A stretch of 64,000 nt of DNA, from positions 3,249,001 to 3,313,000 of the forward strand of contig NZ_CP022657.1 in assembly GCF_002243515.1 (NCBI RefSeq), read 5' to 3'. Position 1 is the first letter of the stretch. Each line of letters opens with the position of its first letter. The notes beneath the pieces are model-generated. The model ran no database searches. It was not told the DNA's origin and worked only from the letters and a program-made list of their open reading frames with translations. The DNA is from Tumebacillus algifaecis (GTDB taxonomy: Bacteria; Bacillota; Bacilli; Tumebacillales; Tumebacillaceae). Shown here piece by piece: positions 60,086 through 64,000 of this stretch. The translations under genes and the position numbers were made by a program.

Positions 60086-60973
60086 ATTACAAACCTCATC
60101 ACTACATACACAGCCGAACATCTCGGCCCGTTTTTGAGAAGCAAAGAAGTTAGCGAAAACACGGTAGCCGCAGTTACGCATGACATTGATAATCGTTTGG
60201 CTTCCCTCCTCTCGCGCTGGAACGATGACAAGTTTCGCTCCACGTTGCTCCTGACCGCATTGGAAGAGGGGACGTTTTATATGCCTTTTCATCCTGAGAT
60301 CAACGGGTTGGTGGTGCTTGCCGTACGCAACAGCCCGCAACTGGACAACCTCCACCACACCGAAGGAATTCTTGACAACACGGACATCCGAAAGGTGACC
60401 AGCCAAGCGATTCAATATTTTGCGGAAGTCGATCTGACTCAGGCAGCCGATCAAGTGACGGCAAGACCTGACGATGTGTTCGCAACTCTGCCAACAACCT
60501 ATCCGCTCGCTTGGGAAGCGTTTCATCAACTGGCTGGAGCCACCCGTTTACCCAAAACGTATGAGCCTCAACCCGCAGACCTCGCAGACTTGCCCGATCT
60601 CGATCAGGTTGTGGACGGCGAGCTTTTACAGGATTTGACTCAGATCCAACATGGCGAGATCAGTTTTCTGTTCCGTGACTCTTTCAAAATGCTCTCTCGC
60701 AACCTCGATCAACTGTTCTATGTGATCGAGTACGTCCTTCGGGCCAACAAGACGCTGATCACACATAACTTCTACCTTAGCAATGGTATGGTTTCCCGTC
60801 GCAATCCTGTGTTGAAACCAGCCCAAAAGCCGATCGAGATCGCCAAGAAATTTGAAAATAAAAAAGGGCTCGTCTCTCGTCACAAAGACAGCCTGCGACT
60901 GATCAAAAAATTTATCGTTCCGCCTGCATCTGAAATCACGCCAGAAATCCCATCTGAAACAGCTTCGGAATAG
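60086..60973 (+). CDS. Protein of unknown function with apparent ATT start codon
   Basis: 295 residues. AAGGAG (60072-60077) lies 8 nt before ATT at 60086, while the only canonical in-frame start nearby, GTG at 60077, overlaps that ribosome site. The protein begins TNLITTYTAEHLGPFLRSKE and is cytosolic, with a basic C-terminal region (KKFENKKGLVSRHKDSLRLI). A part reads LPTTYPLAWEAFHQLAGATR. No family recognised. A strong terminator follows. Confidence 0.65.
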   Translation: MTNLITTYTAEHLGPFLRSKEVSENTVAAVTHDIDNRLASLLSRWNDDKFRSTLLLTALEEGTFYMPFHPEINGLVVLAVRNSPQLDNLHHTEGILDNTDIRKVTSQAIQYFAEVDLTQAADQVTARPDDVFATLPTTYPLAWEAFHQLAGATRLPKTYEPQPADLADLPDLDQVVDGELLQDLTQIQHGEISFLFRDSFKMLSRNLDQLFYVIEYVLRANKTLITHNFYLSNGMVSRRNPVLKPAQKPIEIAKKFENKKGLVSRHKDSLRLIKKFIVPPASEITPEIPSETASE

Positions 60974-60987
60974 TAAACGCATAGTTC

Positions 60988-61022
60988 AAAACGCCGCCAC
61001 CTAAGCGTTGGCGGCGTTTTTC
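60988..61022 (+). terminator. Rho-independent terminator
   Basis: AAACGCCGCCA / TGGCGGCGTTT stem followed by TTC. Confidence 0.92.
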
Positions 61023-61383
61023 ATTTCCTTCGCTCCTATATCCTCACATTCAGTAGCGGCCCTTCTCAGTAGCCAGATGTAATCCTATACAGCACACAGT
61101 CGGCCTGCTCTGCGATCTGATCCCTAGACACTTGCCGCTCAAATCCTCTCTGCTGAGCACTTTCAAATGTAAAAGAGTGATTGTACAAAGTCATATCTTC
61201 ATGTTAAATAAGGGGATATAGAATCGACGCAAGCTAGCAAATCGAGAGCATCTGGGCTGGGAATCACATCTAGACTGAACGCATCGCAGTTCTCCTCTGT
61301 GTAGACTCCTATCACGCTGGCAAGGATGCAACCAACTTCGCTCTGCAACCGGATGCTTGTTATTTCTACGGGAGGTTATCTAC
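61023..61383. other. Intergenic region without a convincing gene
   Basis: About 360 bases. No coding frame with a ribosome site, no clear hairpin and no strong promoter found. Confidence 0.5.
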
Positions 61384-62028
61384 ATGTTATTACTGGCGAG
61401 TGCGGCCATCGGAAGCGGATTGATCGACCTGTTGGCCATCGCGCGGGGCTGGACGAAAGCAAGGTATTTGTGGAAGCCACTGACGGTGGTTGTGATCATC
61501 GCGCTGGCGCTGTTCGGTGTCGATTTTGGGGACGTTAGCGAGCGCTGGCTGTTGGCAGGTTTGGTCTTCTCCTTGGCGGGAGATGTGTTTCTCGTGTTGC
61601 CAAGCGATCGGTTTTTGGCGGGGCTGGTCTCCTTTTTGATCGCCCATCTGTGCTACATCGCGGCATTTACAGCACAGGAAACAGCTCATCCAGCAGTGGC
61701 TGCATTATCAGAATCACCGATCGGTGTGACAATCGTTTTGGCAATGATCGGACTCCTATACCTTGCGATCTTACGTCGCGGCGTGATCACTTCCGGGGGC
61801 CAAGGCATGTTTATCGCCGTCGCTTGCTACACGCTCGTGATTCTGATCATGGTATGGCGCGCCGTCATGACAGGCGATGTGTGGGTATTGGCAGGTTCGG
61901 TGCTGTTTATGATTTCCGACTGTATCCTCGCTTGGAATCGATTTCTCAAATCTTCACTCCTCGCAGAACTGGCCGTCATGGTGACCTATTATGCGGCGCA
62001 GCTCTTGCTGGCACTCTCCGTTTTTTAA
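61384..62028 (+). CDS. YhhN (lysoplasmalogenase-like) membrane protein
   Basis: 214 residues with about seven transmembrane helices. The family's KPLTVVVIIALALF, FSLAGDVFLVLP and FMISDCILAWNRF motifs carry the conserved Asp residues of YhhN/TMEM86 proteins, which cleave the vinyl ether of lysoplasmalogen in animals. The start at 61384 follows GGGAGG. Confidence 0.88.
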   Translation: MLLLASAAIGSGLIDLLAIARGWTKARYLWKPLTVVVIIALALFGVDFGDVSERWLLAGLVFSLAGDVFLVLPSDRFLAGLVSFLIAHLCYIAAFTAQETAHPAVAALSESPIGVTIVLAMIGLLYLAILRRGVITSGGQGMFIAVACYTLVILIMVWRAVMTGDVWVLAGSVLFMISDCILAWNRFLKSSLLAELAVMVTYYAAQLLLALSVF

Positions 62029-62035
62029 GAAATGG

Positions 62036-62072
62036 CAAAGCTCTCTACGACCTTCGTGGAGAGCTTTTTTCT
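62036..62072 (+). terminator. Rho-independent terminator
   Basis: AAGCTCTC / GAGAGCTT stem with ACGA / TCGT inside, then TTTTCTTTT. Confidence 0.88.
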
Positions 62073-62258
62073 TTTTGGTGCGTGCTTAGACAGGAGTGAC
62101 AGCCGCACAAATTTCTCCGAACTAGTCAAATGCCGTTCCTTGTACCCCGTCATTTTAATAACTTGCAGTAGTACAACAGAAGCGTCAGTTTGACAGTTGC
62201 TACTTGTTCACGACCATCTTTCTTTGCGACAAAACGAGAAAGGAGGGTTTGTAACAGA

Positions 62259-62546
62259 ATGGATTTGAGACAGCATGCCATGCGGTACGTTGGGCAGCCG
62301 ATAGTGGCACATCACAATGGGAGTGTCCACCGCGGTATCTTGCACTCGGTAACTCCCCAAGGGATGTACATCCGTTATGGAGCGGGTTACGCTTCAGCGG
62401 ATCAAGTCGGTACCAGCTTCCAACACCTTGACCTTCACAACAAAGAGGATGGGATGAATGCAGATCCCGTGTTCTTTGGACTCGGTCTTGGTTTCCTACC
62501 TTGGTTTGGCCTCGCCGGTTTCTGGGGTGGTGGACTTTGGTGGTAA
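62259..62546 (+). CDS. Small protein with glycine/aromatic C-terminus
   Basis: 95 residues. The N-terminus is polar (MDLRQHAMRYVGQPIVAHHN) and the C-terminus hydrophobic (FFGLGLGFLPWFGLAGFWGG), suggesting membrane or spore-surface attachment. AAAGGAGGG lies upstream at a longer spacing. It is followed by two YjcZ-like genes, so a spore-associated role is likely. Confidence 0.65.
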   Translation: MDLRQHAMRYVGQPIVAHHNGSVHRGILHSVTPQGMYIRYGAGYASADQVGTSFQHLDLHNKEDGMNADPVFFGLGLGFLPWFGLAGFWGGGLWW

Positions 62547-62582
62547 TAACGTTTCCTAACTGGATTGAGAGGGGGTGGGAAT

Positions 62583-62711
62583 ATGGACGGTTATGGCGTA
62601 TTTGGCGGCTACACTCGTTGGGCGGTCGTCTTCCTGATCATTTTCGTACTGTTTATCCTGGTTGTACCGACCTGCTATCCGGTTACAACGACCACGACAC
62701 AGTGCCACTAA
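62583..62711 (+). CDS. YjcZ-like small membrane protein, copy 1
   Basis: 42 residues: MDGYGVFGGYTRWAVVFLII and then FVLFILVVPTCY, one transmembrane helix with a glycine-rich start, and a Thr-rich tail with two Cys. This resembles the YjcZ/YhjA-type sporulation peptides. Preceded by GAGAGGGGGTGG. Paralogous to the next gene. Confidence 0.75.
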   Translation: MDGYGVFGGYTRWAVVFLIIFVLFILVVPTCYPVTTTTTQCH

Positions 62712-62745
62712 CTTTTTTCTAAGATCTTAACGGGGGGTGAAATCT

Positions 62746-62853
62746 ATGTACGGTACTTTTGGCGGCTACACTCGTTGGGCGGTAGTATTTCTGATCATCT
62801 TCGTCCTGTTCTTCCTGCTCGTTCCTGGTTACGGCGGCGGTGCAGGCTACTAA
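62746..62853 (+). CDS. YjcZ-like small membrane protein, copy 2
   Basis: 35 residues: MYGTFGGYTRWAVVFLIIFV, then a hydrophobic stretch and the glycine-rich end GYGGGAGY. It shares FGGYTRWAVVFLIIFVLF with the copy upstream, so the pair arose by tandem duplication with a diverged tail. CGGGGGGTG lies upstream and a perfect terminator downstream. Confidence 0.78.
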   Translation: MYGTFGGYTRWAVVFLIIFVLFFLLVPGYGGGAGY

Positions 62854-63170
62854 TCTGAATACGTTCATCGATTGCAAAAGCTCTCTATGAGATTCATAGA
62901 GAGCTTTTGCCATGAAGCGTGCGCACATCATCACTACGTTGTGTTTTGCACATACCTCATCTTAAAGTTCCCAAGCAATGCTTCCGTTCCACCTGCACCG
63001 CTCCTCACCCGATTGAACACGCAATCCTCGTCAGTATCGAGCGGGCATGCACGTATCAGATATGGGCTGTTCACACCCAAATCACATTTTTCATGATAGT
63101 TGTCCGTGACCAGCGTGTCCTCAACTTCATAAGGTACTGTATAACAAATTCATGAGGGAGGAAGATTCGC
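62854..63170. other. Intergenic region with a terminator
   Basis: The terminator at 62871-62912 is followed by about 260 bases with only short frames lacking ribosome sites. Confidence 0.55.
62871..62912 (+). terminator. Rho-independent terminator
   Basis: GCAAAAGCTCTCTATGA / TCATAGAGAGCTTTTGC, a perfect 17-bp stem; both strands could terminate. Confidence 0.85.
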
Positions 63171-63383
63171 TTGGAAAAGTGCCCACCAATTGTTTGCCCG
63201 CCGATCTACGAATACAAAGATTGCTATATCACACGCGAAGTACCGATCATTCAGCCCGTCATCCGAGTAAACAGACAGATCATCGTGAACGTTCCGAAGT
63301 ATTATACGCAACCTGAAAGCAGAACCGAAGTCATCGATCCTGGCTGCCCTGCTCCTCGGCCGATGACCCGGCCCATCAGATAA
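63171..63383 (+). CDS. CotD-like spore coat protein
   Basis: 70 residues. TTG start with GAGGGAGGAAG upstream. CPPIVCPPIYEYKDCYITRE, then VPIIQPVIRVNRQIIVNVPK, resembles the CotD family layout, with Cys, Pro and a repeated IxPVxxVN element. Likely part of the spore coat. A terminator follows. Confidence 0.7.
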   Translation: MEKCPPIVCPPIYEYKDCYITREVPIIQPVIRVNRQIIVNVPKYYTQPESRTEVIDPGCPAPRPMTRPIR

Positions 63384-63396
63384 TTTGATCCAAGAT

Positions 63397-63429
63397 GGCG
63401 ACTCCTAGGCTGTGGAGTCGCTTTTTTTA
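63397..63429 (+). terminator. Rho-independent terminator
   Basis: GCGACTCC / GGAGTCGC stem followed by TTTTTTT. Confidence 0.92.
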
Positions 63430-63531
63430 TTTAAAGCTCCTTCATCGTAGCGAACAGTTCACCCGCACAGGAATTGCAGATATGAAGCGATCAGTATTCC
63501 ATCGATGAGCATGCGGAATTGATGCTGATCG

Positions 63532-63960
63532 TCAGCTCGTCACTTCCAGCCATCTGACCACGACTTCGGCAAGCCTGTCTTTCTTAGCCTCCACATCGTT
63601 CCGATCGGTAAATTTTATGATCGCTCTGTCGTCCGCGACCCATTCAAGTAATCCTGTACTGTCTTGGAACAAACGCCCCGCTGTGGCTTGTGCTTTCTTC
63701 TTTGCTCCACAATGAAAGACCAGTCGAAAGAAACCCTTCCCTTGCAAATTGAACGTCACTCGATCCTCATTCTGAAAACAGAAACTCGGTGCGTTCCATT
63801 TTATTTGCTCAGTAATGCCTTCCTTTGCCTGTAACACGATTGATCGGACTTCCTCGATCTCCGCCTTGAGCGGATGTTCAAGCTGTTTCAAAAATTCAAC
63901 GACTTGTTGATGACCATCCAACTTTGCGGATTGCTTGCCGACTGTTCGCTTCGACGCCAT
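63532..63960 (-). CDS. DUF1801 protein
   Basis: 142 residues. KAEIEEVRSIVLQAKEGITE, QIKWNAPSFCFQNEDRVTFN and the following FRLVFHCGAKKK match DUF1801 (YdhG-like, phage-tail-like fold named from structure). Function unknown. The basic N-terminus (MASKRTVGKQSAKLDG) is longer than usual. Confidence 0.85.
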   Translation of the reverse strand: MASKRTVGKQSAKLDGHQQVVEFLKQLEHPLKAEIEEVRSIVLQAKEGITEQIKWNAPSFCFQNEDRVTFNLQGKGFFRLVFHCGAKKKAQATAGRLFQDSTGLLEWVADDRAIIKFTDRNDVEAKKDRLAEVVVRWLEVTS

Positions 63961-64000
63961 GTGAGGTTTTCAACACTCCATTCTTTTAGATTGGTTCTTT

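Overview
The window reads as the chromosome of an endospore-forming Firmicute with roughly balanced base composition, most like the Alicyclobacillaceae (Tumebacillus/Effusibacillus type). That assignment is an inference from gene content: spoIIIAA/AB, CotF- and CotD-like coat proteins, YjcZ-like peptides, a GerMN lipoprotein, strong AGGAGG ribosome binding sites, and CtsR, LexA/DinR, cre and TRAP-type control sites. No rRNA, tRNA or CRISPR array was seen.

Layout. 1-9.3 kb: end of the spoIIIA operon, a DUF188/HAD pair, a diiron-oxygenase-like enzyme with a methyltransferase, an XRE regulator-membrane protein-ogt operon behind a LexA box, a NUDIX hydrolase, a SelW-like gene read through an in-frame UGA (selenocysteine), and a PASTA pseudokinase. 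9.5-24 kb: housekeeping genes (ylbP-like acetyltransferase, thiI plus cysteine desulfurase, gapB-type GAPDH, DegV, MidA-like methyltransferase, clpP under CtsR heptads, rhodanese, Lon-N protein, RicA/YmcA-like protein, DUF1292, BaiN flavoprotein) and several small membrane proteins. 24-38.9 kb: an MFS exporter behind a leader peptide and switchable hairpins, the murT-gatD pair, an LCP protein with a 21-bp minisatellite tail, an L,D-transpeptidase, trpG-trpE behind a TRAP-type attenuator, an S-layer protein, an acyltransferase and a GerMN lipoprotein.

38.9-45.2 kb is an accessory island. It holds a three-gene cassette (ParA-type ATPase, SAP-like small protein, DUF4062 TIR-like protein) followed by an intact 3,016-bp transposon (DUF6431 protein, DDE transposase, AAA ATPase). 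The transposon is bounded at base level by 71-bp imperfect inverted repeats and a 6-bp CAATAC target duplication. A 35-codon peptide gene lies beside it.

45.3-64 kb: an enterochelin-esterase-like hydrolase, CotF, a heme-globin chemotaxis sensor, a probable free-standing structured RNA between a perfect sigma-A promoter and terminator, a CoA-transferase with a cre site and LytTR regulator, MgtC, a two-gene ABC exporter whose first gene carries a 1-nt frameshift, an acyl-CoA dehydrogenase, a YhhN protein and a run of small spore-type proteins.

The points most worth following up are the UGA-containing selenoprotein, the leader-peptide attenuator on the exporter, the ParA/SAP/DUF4062 cassette, the structured RNA near 50 kb, and two genes that appear to start at ATC or ATT.
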